Assembly (NCBI GenBank): GCA_026225945.1
Contig: JAMJFZ010002500.1
Span: 3,688,501-3,752,500 of the forward strand
DNA length: 64,000 bases
Source of the DNA: Cricetomys ansorgei
Taxonomy: Eukaryota > Chordata > Mammalia > Rodentia > Nesomyidae
Direction of reading: 5' to 3'
Shown here: piece by piece, positions 50,760 to 64,000 of the stretch
How positions within the stretch are numbered: the stretch's first letter is position 1
How the letters are laid out: each line of letters starts with the position of its first letter
Position numbers and translations under genes: made by a program
Notes under the pieces: generated by a model
Told to the model about the DNA's origin: nothing
Databases searched by the model: none
What the model saw: the letters and a program-made list of their open reading frames with translations, nothing else

Positions 50760-50885
50760 GCTGCTGGTGGGTTTTGAGATAGACTTTTCCTATGTTGTTC
50801 AGGCTGTCTTCGAACTGGTCTCAGGCATCTTACCTCAGCCTCTCAGGAACTGAAGTTACAGGCTGTGTCACAGTGTCTGGCTTAC
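50760..50885 (-). mobile_element. Degenerate B1 SINE
   Basis: GTTTTGAGATAGACTTTTCC, GGCTGTCTTCGAACTGGTCT and GTTACAGGCTGTGTCACAGT are a decayed reverse B1. Confidence 0.6.
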
Positions 50886-51462
50886 AGCTGCCTCTGACGT
50901 TGAAACTTTCACAATCTCAAAATTTATTCACCAAGCTCACTTTTTATACTCAGAACACTTTCTTATGGCAAGATAGCTTATTTTCATGTAACACCTGGAA
51001 AGTGGACAGGTAATCAAAAAACAAAAAAACAAAACAAAACAAAAAAACCCAAATTGAAATCTTTTCTATTCTGAAGCTTCCCTTAGCCAAGATAAAAATC
51101 TGACCCAGTGAGATTCGTAAACAGCGGTTAGGAATAGTCATTTGTGGCCAGCGTGCCTCGTTGAGGCCCTGTCTTGATGAAGGCTAACTTCATTTTCAAA
51201 CAAGAGCAGGGTGGTAATAGATCTTTCATTCTAAGCAAGGACACCGACTTGGTGCGAGGTTTCTCGGCAGGAAAGATGTCAGTGCCTCCCGAGAAATCAT
51301 TCACATCAGCGAGAAGTGTGTAGAATGGTAAAGTGCATCTGATGTCATAAAACAAGGCCCAGTTCCTCTCAATTAGACTTTGAAGTCAGCCCACACAGGG
51401 TCTGCTCCAGTTGACAGCCATCTCTGAGATACTGTTTGTGTTTACCTTGTCTGGGATTTTAG

Positions 51463-53427
<1,965 letters not shown>

Positions 53428-53919
53428 TAGCCAAATGTTTCACAAAACACAAAAACAGCATTTCAGTGTTACTTTAAAAATAAAATAATTAATAATAAGG
53501 GGACTGCTGATCCGTGAGGTGGCAACTGATAGCTGATTTTGATAGCTGCATTTTGAACTGTTTCCCAGTGTCATCGTGAATTATGTGGCATCCACACGGT
53601 TAAGAGTTGTCCTAGATAACCTCACAGATAAAACCCTAAGCATGTGCCAGCCAAGTAATACAAGATGCTATGAGGGACTTGAAGTAGATGAAACATCTCA
53701 GGCACAACACCTGATTTGCTCTGATGTCGAACAGGGCACTTCATGGGACTTGTCTCTTCACACTGAGATAAAGGGGACAATATGAAGACCAAATTCAATA
53801 TAAAAGGAGAAGCATGAATATGTACCAATAACAAATTCTTATATAAATGCAAGGCATTGCTATTATAAATATTCTTATAAATTTTGAGCTTTCCCATTTT
53901 TAAAATGTGAGAGATTTCA

Positions 53920-54212
53920 AATGCCCGACAAAAGCAACTTAAGAGGGAAAGGGTTAATTCTGGCTCACTGTTCAAGGCACGACCCATCATGATGATGAAG
54001 TCAAGGCAGCAGGGGTTTGAAGCAGCTGGCAACATTGTGTCTGCTGTCAGAAGAGAACAAGGAATGCAACAGGGAAACTTGGTTTTGCAATTCTATGTAG
54101 TCCAGGATCCCCAACCAGGGAGTGGTCCTGCCCAGGGAGTGGTTAAAACAAGTCTTCCCACATCAATTAAACCTAATTAAGACAATCTCTCACAGACATT
54201 CTCAAAGCCTTG
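53920..54212 (+). mobile_element. Interspersed repeat, family not assigned (copy A)
   Basis: CAACTTAAGAGGGAAAGGGT, GGCTCACTGTTCAAGGCACG and TCCAGGATCCCCAACCAGGG appear in the same order as in the copy at 61,430-61,700, so this is a dispersed rodent repeat. A URR1 element begins a few bases after its right end. Confidence 0.6.
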
Positions 54213-54220
54213 ATCTAGAT

Positions 54221-54395
54221 CAGCAGTTCTCAACCTGTGGGTCTTGACCCCTACTTAGATATTTACGTTGCAATTCATAACAGTAGCAACATTACAGTTA
54301 TGAAGTAGCAACACAAGTAATTTTATGGTTGGGGGCACCGCAACATGAAGAACTGTACTAAAGGGATGTGGCATTGGGAGAGTTGAGAACCACTG
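54221..54395. mobile_element. URR1-type hAT DNA transposon with intact target duplication
   Basis: The ends are CAGCAGTTCTCAA and TTGAGAACCACTG. Identical 8-bp duplications ATCTAGAT flank it at 54,213-54,220 and 54,396-54,403, the length expected for hAT elements. Short, non-autonomous, no coding capacity. Confidence 0.92.
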
Positions 54396-55521
54396 ATCTA
54401 GATCATCTCTCTCAGATGTGCCCATCTCCTAGAAGATTCTTCAAGCTGAGGACACTAATCACAGCAGGAAGTGAAAGAGGAAGCCCCAGAGCTCTATTCT
54501 GATGCTCATCACCTCCTTGCAACACCAGTTATTTTGCTTTTTGTTTGTTTGTTTGTTTTTGTTTTTTTGGATTCCTCTCCAGAAATAAGACCTTGTGTAA
54601 GACCTCATGGCACTCTTCTGATGAAAGATGCTCTGTGGGGTCCATGGAAAATAATCCCAGAGCTCTCCCTGTCCTACTTTTTGTTCACATAGCCCATCCC
54701 TTCAGGGAAGCCATTTCCAAGCCATTTACCAAGACCATCTGGGCATGCAAAAGAAACTACATCCTTAGGATACCTCAGCTGCTTGCCTTCATTTTGGGAG
54801 CAGTCATCATGCCTCCAGGGGATGGGATGCACTGCTACCTACTAGTTCTCTGAAGGAGACATACCTATGACATTTAGCTCAGTACCCAGGACACTGTTCA
54901 CAGATGCTTAAGAGGAAGGTCCCTGGACAGAATGTTTTAAAGATATGCAGTAACTTGAAGAGAGGTCTTTCAAATGAAGCACGCTGTGTTTTTTTGACAT
55001 TGTCCACATGTCTGCTTTGTTCCATTTAGCATTCTTTGAGCTACTCTTGTCCTTGTTTGCATTATTTTGCATTCCTAACTTTTGATATCAAATGTTTCTC
55101 TAAATGGCTGAAAAAATGAAATATTTGCACGTGGAAGGAACAAAAAGATTAACACCAAGAGGGCAGTCACCATGGCTAAGCACCAGCCATACAGGTGGTA
55201 GTCTTGTACCCTGCAATTGGAACTGTGTCACATCACAGAGTTAGATGAATCTTGGGAAGAAGTAAGACAGGGAATTCTCCCAGAAGATAGGATGTCAAGT
55301 GAGATTGAACCAGGGAGATTATATGTTACCAGAGCTTTCCTACTCTCGCTGGAAATTCTAACTAGATTTCCTCTTTACTCATAGATGAGAGTTCAGACCA
55401 GCACCAGTGTTACAGTAAGTACATTTAATTTTTTTTTTGAAGTAAGTCAAAGTTAGGGCTGTGGTGATGATTCTTCCATAGTTACTCAAAATACTACATG
55501 TGCCTACGAGAAATAGGCTCT

Positions 55522-55830
55522 GCATATAAGGGCTTTGGGAGGTGGTTCCAGAGGTAAAATGTTTGCTATTCAAGTATGAGGTTTCAGTTTGAATTTCCAG
55601 GGCCCATGTAAACCTGGACACTGTAGTGTGTCTCTGTATCCTCATGTATAAGATGGAGAATGGAGACAGGGGAAATCCAGGAAGCTTGCAGCTCACAAAG
55701 GCTGGTATACAGCATCAAATAAGAGACTCTGTTTCTCAAACAAGAAGGAAAATAAGAACTGACACCTGAGGTTGTCCTCAGCCCTCCACTTGTGCGCCAT
55801 GTCATAAGCTCTACTGAAATCACACCTGAA
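55522..55830 (+). mobile_element. B3 SINE, diverged
   Basis: GGTGGTTCCAGAGGTAAAATG begins it, CCAGGAAGCTTGCAGCTCAC lies in the body and ACTGACACCTGAGGTTGTCC is the B3 tail motif also seen at 5,050. No long CA array follows this copy. Confidence 0.7.
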
Positions 55831-56729
55831 CACGTAAACACACACCCTACACAAAGATTTTTTTAAGATCTTTAAAATTATATTTCAAAGATTGTAAATC
55901 TGCATTTATTGACTAGGCTCAAAATTAAGCAAAGACCCAAGTCTTGCTTCCTAGAGTTCAGATATCTGCAGAGAATTGCTTGGGCACTAGTTACTTCTTG
56001 GAATTTTAATTAAAAGCCGCTGCGTTTTAATTAAATATTATTTTTTAAATGGATACTCCCAAATTATGAGAACAGCATGGAAATAATTTGAGGACTTTCT
56101 AGGCTTGAAAATGCCATAAAAATTCGAGCACTATTTTGTAATTCACTGATTTCGTGTCACTAGAATGATCAGGAACCTAGCAGCATTGGGGAAGCTGTGG
56201 TGGCTTGCTTTCTGACCCACCCCCACTCTGAGGGCTATGAGATGTGGAAGAATGCTGGCGGTTCTGTTTTGCTTTGTTTTGTCCCTGTTTGGGTGTCCAC
56301 AATGAAAGAAACTACCTGGCAAAGGAGCCTAAGTTCTTGTTAAGCTCTGAGCCTCCATTTGTGTAACGAAGCACTTGGACTCCTGGTGGTTTCATGGAAG
56401 ATTCAAGTGCACACAGAAATTTCTGGCACTCCAGGCAATCCTGGCTGTTGTTTCTGCTCTGTCTCAGCTGAGTGCTCGTGCTGTTAAAGCTTCCTTTCTT
56501 GAGTTGAGTTCCATTTGGGCCTCTGCTTATGATCAGAGAGATCACGGATCACTTGGGGCTTTTCTGTACGAAAGTGTTAGCAGGCAGCAGGGTTGGAGCC
56601 CTTGCTTAATCAGACCCCTGATTCTAGCTGCCCATGTAAATAAACGGTCTCATTGACATGAGCGGCGCAAAAGCTGACTGCCTGTGCAGTTGCCTTGCTC
56701 CCCTAAGAAGCAATTCCTATGCCCGCTGA

Positions 56730-57134
<405 letters not shown>

Positions 57135-57959
57135 TAGAGAGAAATGAGACCGCATATTCAAAACCTGTAAGGCTATGGGCCCTGCCACTGTGTAATGAAT
57201 ACCTGTTAAAACATTACAACAGAAGAGAATTACTAAGGAAAGCCTCTAAGATGGCGGTCAAATTGGGACCCGGTAAGGAGCGGGAATGCTGTTTACTTTC
57301 AGTGCTTCACTCGAGTCTTTTTGTTTAGATTTTTGTTAGGAAAAGGGGAAATCTTTTGATTTTTGTTGTTGCTATTGGATTTTTGCTTCATTTTGTTTTC
57401 TGAGATTGGAGTGGGGTCTCCCCATATTACGCATTCCACTCTTTACTGGTACTCTGGGCTCCAGACATCCTCCTTACACCACACCAAACTCATTTTTATA
57501 TTTTTCTACAAATCCAAGCATTATATTTTTGATTATGCTTGTTATGAAATCCAACATCTTTCTCCCCGGACCAGCATCCATAGGAAAGCATGCTTTGTAA
57601 ATCTTATAGGGTTACTGCCAACTCAGACCCTTATCTCAGAACCCCAAAACCCATGCCTGGACTTTGTGCCCTCTTGTTCAGGCCCTCCTGTTTGCACACT
57701 TGATTTTTAACCCAGAGGAGCCTCTTCTTTATCTCTAGGGCCCTTGTGATGCCCCCTCTCCCCTTCCTGCCTGCATCCAAGGTGGGACCTCTGGGAGCCA
57801 TGGCCTTCTCTGCCCCCTGCTGGCTTCCAGCTGTAGCCTTCAACTTGGAAAGATGTCTCTGCCTCAGTGGCTAAAAAAACACTGCTGGAGAGACCCGAGC
57901 CACAGTTCGTCATCACAGACCAGAACCTCCAACCTCAGCTGAGCATCTGTGGCTCCCGC

Positions 57960-58250
57960 CAACCTTGTTCTTGCCCTTGTCAGCTTTTCCTCGTATCCTC
58001 ACAATATCCCACCCCATCCCTGTTCTCCTCAGGCCCCTCCCTCTTGCTGGAGCCTTCCTTCCTTGTCTTCTTACCTTCCCTCCTCTCTCCTGCTCTCTTC
58101 CATCTTCCCTTTCTCCCTCCCCCTTCCCCTCTTATTTGGTCATGGAAAAACCGGCTCCACAGCCTTCCCTCTGTGCCCTTTCCACATTAACCTTCTACTC
58201 CTCCTCTACTTCCTCTTTATCTTTCTTTCCATCAGTTTAGGTTCCAGATC
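57960..58250. repeat. Pyrimidine-rich block, origin unknown
   Basis: About 290 bp of C/T-rich sequence (TTCCTTCC, CCTCTCTCC, CCCTCCCCC motifs) without a clean repeat unit. Overlapping open frames reflect composition. Confidence 0.6.
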
Positions 58251-58695
58251 CAAGGTTCCCCCTCTACCCTACCCCATTACCCCTCTGCCCACGGAACCTG
58301 AAATGGCTCACCTGTCCATAACACTGACCTAATATGTGTGCCATCTTACTCTTTATCTTCCCTTCCTGCAAGACAGCTTCCACAGAGTGGGAAACTTTGT
58401 TGTGCTCATCCTGTACAGCTATGTCTGGAGTGATGTTTGGCAGGAAGTTAGTGCTCCACTACACATTAGCTGATGGCTCAATGAACCTCTAAATATGTCA
58501 ACTCTCATTATTCTAAGGAAATGGAACATATACAAATTTTAATCTACTTTCCTTCTGTCTTAGGTTGCTACTTAGCTTAGTGAAGCCACTTAACAGTATA
58601 GAGTCAGGTTGAAAGTACTTGTTGGATATTTATGAATAAACTTCGATGTTAGAATATTTTTCTCCTGATAATTCCTTATAAAATTTATAAACATT

Positions 58696-58870
58696 GCCTA
58701 GCATGGATGAGACTCCCTAAGTTGAACCCCTGCACACCATAAAACAGGCATTGTAGCACAGACCTGTAATCCCAGCACTTAGGAGGGAGAGACAGGAGAG
58801 TCAAGGGGTTTAAGCTCTAGAATATATAGAATATAAGGAGTTTGGGGCCAGCTCAATATTTTCTTACAAA
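58696..58870 (+). mobile_element. B4 SINE
   Basis: ATTGCCTAGCATGGATGAGA is the ID-like head; GCACAGACCTGTAATCCCAG and CACTTAGGAGGGAGAGACAG are the B1-like body. Confidence 0.7.
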
Positions 58871-59210
58871 GTCTAGAGAAAGCTATCCACAGTCACACTT
58901 GCTAAGATCCAGCTACCCACCCAGCCCGAAGAAGTAGTTGCCCTTCTTTTCCCATGAAACACCTAAAAGCACTGAGCTGAGCTTATAGTTTTAACTTTTA
59001 TTTAGTTAATTTTTGCCCAGATTCTCCAAGTTCCTGAATTACTATTGGATCTAAAATGGGAAACAGCACATAAAAAATTAATAGAGTCCCTCTCCTCCCC
59101 CACCCCCTCTCTGTGTGATATACTGGGAATGGAACTCAGGTCCTCACGCATGCTGAACAACGTTACTGAGTTAAAGCCCCAGCAGTGTACATCAGCTAGA
59201 GTATAACTAA

Positions 59211-59450
<240 letters not shown>

Positions 59451-59557
59451 TAAGAATATCACATGAATACTCCCTTTGTTCTAATAATTATGAACATTGT
59501 TCAGTTATATGGCCAAACAAGACGTAAGACCCACAGTACTTTTGAGACTCAAAGCTA

Positions 59558-59705
59558 ATAAGCAATGTCGAAGCTTGGAGATACACACCTACAGCTCCAG
59601 TCTGTGGGAGGCAGAGCCAGAAGAATCATGAGTCTGAGCCTAGCCTGGACTATATAGGAAGTTCCAGGCCAACATGACCCACCATAAGACTTTGTCTCCG
59701 TAAAC
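59558..59705 (+). mobile_element. B1 SINE, diverged
   Basis: TGTGGGAGGCAGAGCCAGAA, AGTTCCAGGCCAACATGACC and GACTTTGTCTCCGTAAA are in B1 order. Confidence 0.7.
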
Positions 59706-60167
59706 ATGAAAACAAAAGAAAATATGCTTCTTGAGCATATTATTGTGCTTGTAATATTATAACAACTATAAGCTTGTTATGCTTAAGAAACCTTTTAGAT
59801 AATAGGGAAGGAAATAATTAGTAACTAAAATTCCAGTTAAGTGCCATTGGCAGCTAGGATCTGTAGGTATTTGATAGATTGGAGTTAAACTAAAAGGTGA
59901 AATCATAAAAACAAAAACCTTACAAAGTGTAAATTTATATATATTTACAACTATTTCCTAGCAATTGAATAAGAAATATTCTAAACATAAAAACAATAGA
60001 TTCCGATTATTTAAAAAATGATTCATTAGATTTGACCATATACTGAATTAAACTCTTAGACGTAAAAAATCATTTTAAAAAGTAAAATATACTGCAATAA
60101 ATATGTTTACAAATATGAGAGAGAAGGAGCTGATATTCCTTACTAGATTACAGAGTTCAATTAAAAA

Positions 60168-60350
60168 ACTAGGAGATAGCCCAGTAGTTAGGATCATGTG
60201 CTGCTCTTGCAGAGGACCAAGATAAATTCACAGTATCCATGTTGGGCAGCTCACAAGTACCTGTTACTTGAGCTCCAGGGGACCTGACACCTTCTACTGG
60301 CCTTGATGGGCACCTGCATCCACACATGTAACCCACATGCACACCCCATG
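60168..60350 (+). mobile_element. B2 SINE
   Basis: GATAGCCCAGTAGTTAGGAT, TGCTGCTCTTGCAGAGGACC and CTGACACCTTCTACTGGCCT follow the B2 consensus. Confidence 0.85.
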
Positions 60351-60462
60351 TATACATTCATTATTAGTTTAGTATTTATTTGTACTATGAGTATACACAT
60401 GAATCATCTGTACATGGCCTTTGCTCAGTATACTTGTTGATGCATTGAATTAAGATTAACTC

Positions 60463-60662
60463 TGTTGCTGGGTGGTGGTGGCACACGCCTTTAATCCTAG
60501 CACTTGGGAGGCAGAGGCAGGTGGATCCCTGAGTTCGAAGCCAGCCTGGTCTACAGAGTGAATTCCAGGACAGTTAGAGTTACAACAGGAAAACTCTGTC
60601 TCAAAAAACAAACAAACAAACAAACAAAAAAAACAGCAAAAAAAACCAAAACAACAACAAAA
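60463..60662 (+). mobile_element. B1 SINE with (AAAC)n tail
   Basis: GCTGGGTGGTGGTGGCACAC, CCTTTAATCCTAGCACTTGG and GAGTTCGAAGCCAGCCTGGT, ending in repeated ACAAACAAAC. Confidence 0.94.
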
Positions 60663-61429
60663 GATTAACCCTGTTACTGGAACTCTAAGAATAACACAGG
60701 TTATTATACAAGTCCCTGTGTGGTGTGCTGCCCTGTACATGATACTCTCCTTATTTCAGCCATGATAGGATCAGAGAATAGAACCTTTTCCCCACTAAGA
60801 ATTGGGCCACTTGTCAGAAAAGCCCCTAGACCACTGTCAGTTCCTTTTCTCATTAGATATGTCAGAAGTGAGACTGGGGGATGGGAGGAACCTGGGTTTG
60901 GTTGAAGGAATGCTGATCCTACTGCTTCCTGAGGAGGATACTTAACACACAGCCAGTCACCATCTATTTAATCTTTTAAGTGTAAATACAGGATTGCATG
61001 TTAAGATATTTCCTCCCACCAAAAGATCCTGAAAACTGATAGAATGAAAAATTTTAGGGCAAGAAGGATAGTTAAATTTTGGAACTATCACAAAAGTTTT
61101 CCTGAAGTTGACATTCTCAGAATTTATACATGTCTGGCACTGGTGTTACAGAACATTGTACAAATTAGAAAATTAGCCAATGTCAAGAGTTCAAAATTAA
61201 ACAAAATCTAGGATGGGAAAAAATATAAACCTGTCCTCTACTGTGCTCGCATCCGTACTGCACAACACTGGCGCCTGGAGTCACAGATGTGTCTGTTCTA
61301 CTAGAAGTAATGTGTGATATCCAAAATCTTATGATAATCATCATGTGAATGCTTAGCATGTTTTCATTAAAGATGAGATTGCCAATCTTACACTGAAGCC
61401 CTTCTAGTTCATTCCTCTCCCGTTTGTTT

Positions 61430-61700
61430 CTTTCCTCGTCACTGTGACAGAATACCTGCAGATTTAACTGAAGGAAGGGACGGTTTATTTTGGCTCTGGG
61501 TTTCAGAAGGGATGTAGCCGTCGTGGTGAGGCATGAACTTGTCACGTGTCTGCTGTCTGGAAGCAGGGGATGACAAATGTTCATGCTCATGTTTTTTTCC
61601 AGATTCCAGCCCGTGGAATGGTGTCACCCACATTCAGGGCGGTCCCTTCTTCCTCAGTTAAACCCCTCCTTCATAGACCTGTGTAGAGCTTTGTTTCCTA
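61430..61700 (+). mobile_element. Interspersed repeat, family not assigned (copy B)
   Basis: CACTGTGACAGAATACCTGC, GGTTTATTTTGGCTCTGGGT, CCGTGGAATGGTGTCACCC and CATTCAGGGCGGTCCCTTC share motif order with copy A at 53,920. Confidence 0.6.
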
Positions 61701-61949
61701 AGTGATTCTAAAATCCGATCAAATTGAGGCACGCTTTTACTGCTGAAGTCATAGCTCAAGATTTAAGAAGAGAGTTGAGAAGTTATTTTTTTACTTTAGG
61801 TTTGCTCGGTTAAGACAAGTTGAACAGCTGAAATGGTGTGATGCATAGAGGTATAGTGCACCTGTAGACAGCACAGTTCAGTGTTAAATCTGATTAAGCC
61901 AACAAAATGCTGAATAGAAAATAGATGAGCACTGTAAGTTTGTGTCTGA

Positions 61950-62111
<162 letters not shown>

Positions 62112-62756
62112 TAAGTACAACAGTACGTCTACGTGAACATTCTGTGATGTTCAGCATGTTTACAAGGATAAGGCTATCACAGCCTTACAATATTCAGGAT
62201 GGTTTTCAGAAACATCAGAAGTTGACCATTTCCTTAGCTTGGCAGGGCTAGGACCTTATGTAGATTTTGTCATCCTTCAGCAGCTTCTCATCCCCACTAG
62301 GTAGCTCTGCCAGCCATACAGGACATACAGGACAGCCTGGCTCTAACATAAAGAACTTCCGGGAATTATGTTAAGTCACAGTGGGCGTGACACAATTTAT
62401 TGTGGGAACAGGGTTACATATATAGCAGGAAGAAGGGTTTCTGGTATCCAGGGATATCAGGGAAAACTCATTGGTTTAGGACAGTGCAGGTACGACAGCC
62501 CCATTTGCATGTTGGGGGCTGTAGCAGCCTGGACCTAGATATTTTCCCCAGGGACCATAGGGAGGGACCTTATATGGTCATATATGGAGAATTTAGTTAC
62601 AGCTCCAGATAAACAATTCTGCCAGGTCAAATACCTTTGAGGGGATGGTACCTTGCTGTGAGAGCAGGTACCATAGCTTGCGGTCTGTCAGACCAGCAGT
62701 GAAGGGACAGCCAAATGCCTTCTGCTCTCAGGGATGAGAATTCTGGGGTTCCAACC

Positions 62757-62836
62757 ACTTCTTCTTCACTTCTTCCTTTCTTCCTTCCTTCTTTTCTTCA
62801 TTTCTTCTTTTTTTCTTTTCTTTTTCTTTTTTAAGC
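62757..62836. repeat. Pyrimidine tract, TTCC/TTTC-rich
   Basis: CTTCTTCACTTCTTCC, then TTCCTTCC and TTTC variants, followed by TTAAGCAG. Confidence 0.9.
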
Positions 62837-63129
62837 AGTTGAGGGAAGGCTTTTATTAGGGGTGAGAAAACACCCCTAATTGTGAATTTGAGTAATATTT
62901 GAGTAATTTTCAATCTGGTTAAATATTATCTTATAACTTATAATAATAATAATAAGAAAAACAACAACCCCCCCAACACCCACACACTTATATGTAATTT
63001 CCCAGAAGCCATGCAAGCAAGAGAATAGCATGAAATATTTAGTGCTGAGAAGAAAAAAGCAAAACCATCCAAAGAAAAACAACTGGCTTGTAATTCTGTG
63101 CATGTCAGTTTTAAATGTACTCTTCAAAT

Positions 63130-63320
63130 ATAGAGAACACCAAGAGTGGCAGCGTTCCCTGCTGTCCCAGCACTTTCTGCAGGAGGACCAGCAGTTCAGA
63201 GTGATGCTTGACTATCAGCCAGTTTTGGGTCGATCTGGGATACATGAGACTTTATCTAAAAAAAAATGAAAAGAAAAGAAAAAAGACAGAAAAGGAAAGG
63301 AAAAGAAAGAAGGGATGCAA
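63130..63320 (+). mobile_element. B1-like SINE remnant with A-rich tail
   Basis: GCTGTCCCAGCACTTTCTGC, AGGAGGACCAGCAGTTCAGA and ACATGAGACTTTATCTAAAA are in the order of a B1-type element, followed by AAAAG-rich sequence. Confidence 0.5.
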
Positions 63321-64000
63321 ATAAAGAAGAATTAAAACTTTCTCAAACAGAAGTCAAAGGAGTTTGTTGTAAGTAGGCCTGTTTGCCAGGAGTGCTCTGA
63401 GAAGTTCTTCAAAGCAAGAAAATTATTTGAGTGAAAGATTTGTATTTAAGAGGGGAAGCATGAAAAGAAGAAAAAAATGAAGGTAAAAATTATTTACATT
63501 TTCTTAATTTGAATTGATATAATTAAGTATCATGTTACAACATCAATAACATCTTTGAGCATGTGTGTACGTATATATGCTTGTATATAATGCAAATAAC
63601 AATGAAAGCAATGAATAAGTGATTAGAGAGAAGATTAGTATTGTGTTTCTATCATAAATTACTTATACACAGTGGATTTGTGTACCATGTATGTCACAAA
63701 TTCTAGTACAACCCTAGGAAGAAGAGGAGGAGGGGTGGAAGGAGGAGGAAGTAGTTGATATTCAAAGAAACAAAGTAACAATCATGAACTTTAATGATGT
63801 GAAGCGATCCAGTAACAAAAGTGCAAACATTCACAGATACAGAAATGAAATGTACTAGACAAACAAAAATATAAAACATAAAAAAGCGAACATATAAGAT
63901 ATTCACTGCAAACAAACAAAAATTTAGAAAAAGAGTGGAAGACAAAAATAGGAATGAGCAAGAGCAATGAGTAGAAAGCAAACATAGTACATATGAATTC

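Noticed and set aside
57867..58332. Two overlapping plus-strand frames of 107 and 127 codons
   Set aside because: Lie in a pyrimidine-rich block; Pro/Ser/Leu-rich translation without a recognisable domain.

Overview
This window is nuclear DNA from a muroid rodent. It carries B1, B2, B3, B4 and ID SINEs, rodent L1, URR1 hAT elements and older MIR/L2 fragments, and the recognisable genes are mammalian with GT-AG introns. Some B1 copies (for example near 49,903 and 60,463) have a CAGAGTTACAACAG-type right end that looks more cricetid than house mouse. That is only an impression, and the species is not resolved.

Layout: 1-26,197 is intron 1 of OPN3 (encephalopsin, minus strand). The intronless gene CHML (Rab escort protein 2) lies inside this intron on the same strand at 20,704-22,569, probably with a long 3'UTR running to about 16.6 kb. 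OPN3 coding exon 1 is at 26,198-26,564 and sits at the edge of a CpG island rich in GC boxes (about 26,170-27,180). I could not find OPN3 exons 2-4; they should lie beyond the left edge. From 26.6 to 33.3 kb I see intergenic DNA made mostly of repeats and no gene. From 33,326 to the right edge is the 5' part of WDR64 (plus strand): seven coding exons, whose splice phases agree from exon 2 through exon 7.

The gene order (OPN3 with nested CHML on one strand, WDR64 diverging from it) is the syntenic arrangement known from human 1q43. The genes are not an operon and have unrelated jobs: an opsin-type GPCR, a Rab prenylation chaperone, and a WD-repeat protein of unknown role. OPN3 and CHML may share the CpG-island promoter.

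The main anomaly is WDR64 coding exon 1. The reading frame from its expected ATG does not match the splice phase that exon 2 needs. This suggests a one-base insertion, an assembly error, or use of another start codon. Other observations concern repeats: the three largest CA arrays each sit at the 3' end of a B3 SINE, one URR1 copy has a perfect 8-bp target duplication, and a roughly 0.63-kb insert with 40-bp internal repeats interrupts an L1-like sequence. I found no evidence of a novel multi-gene system, a CRISPR array or an RNA gene.
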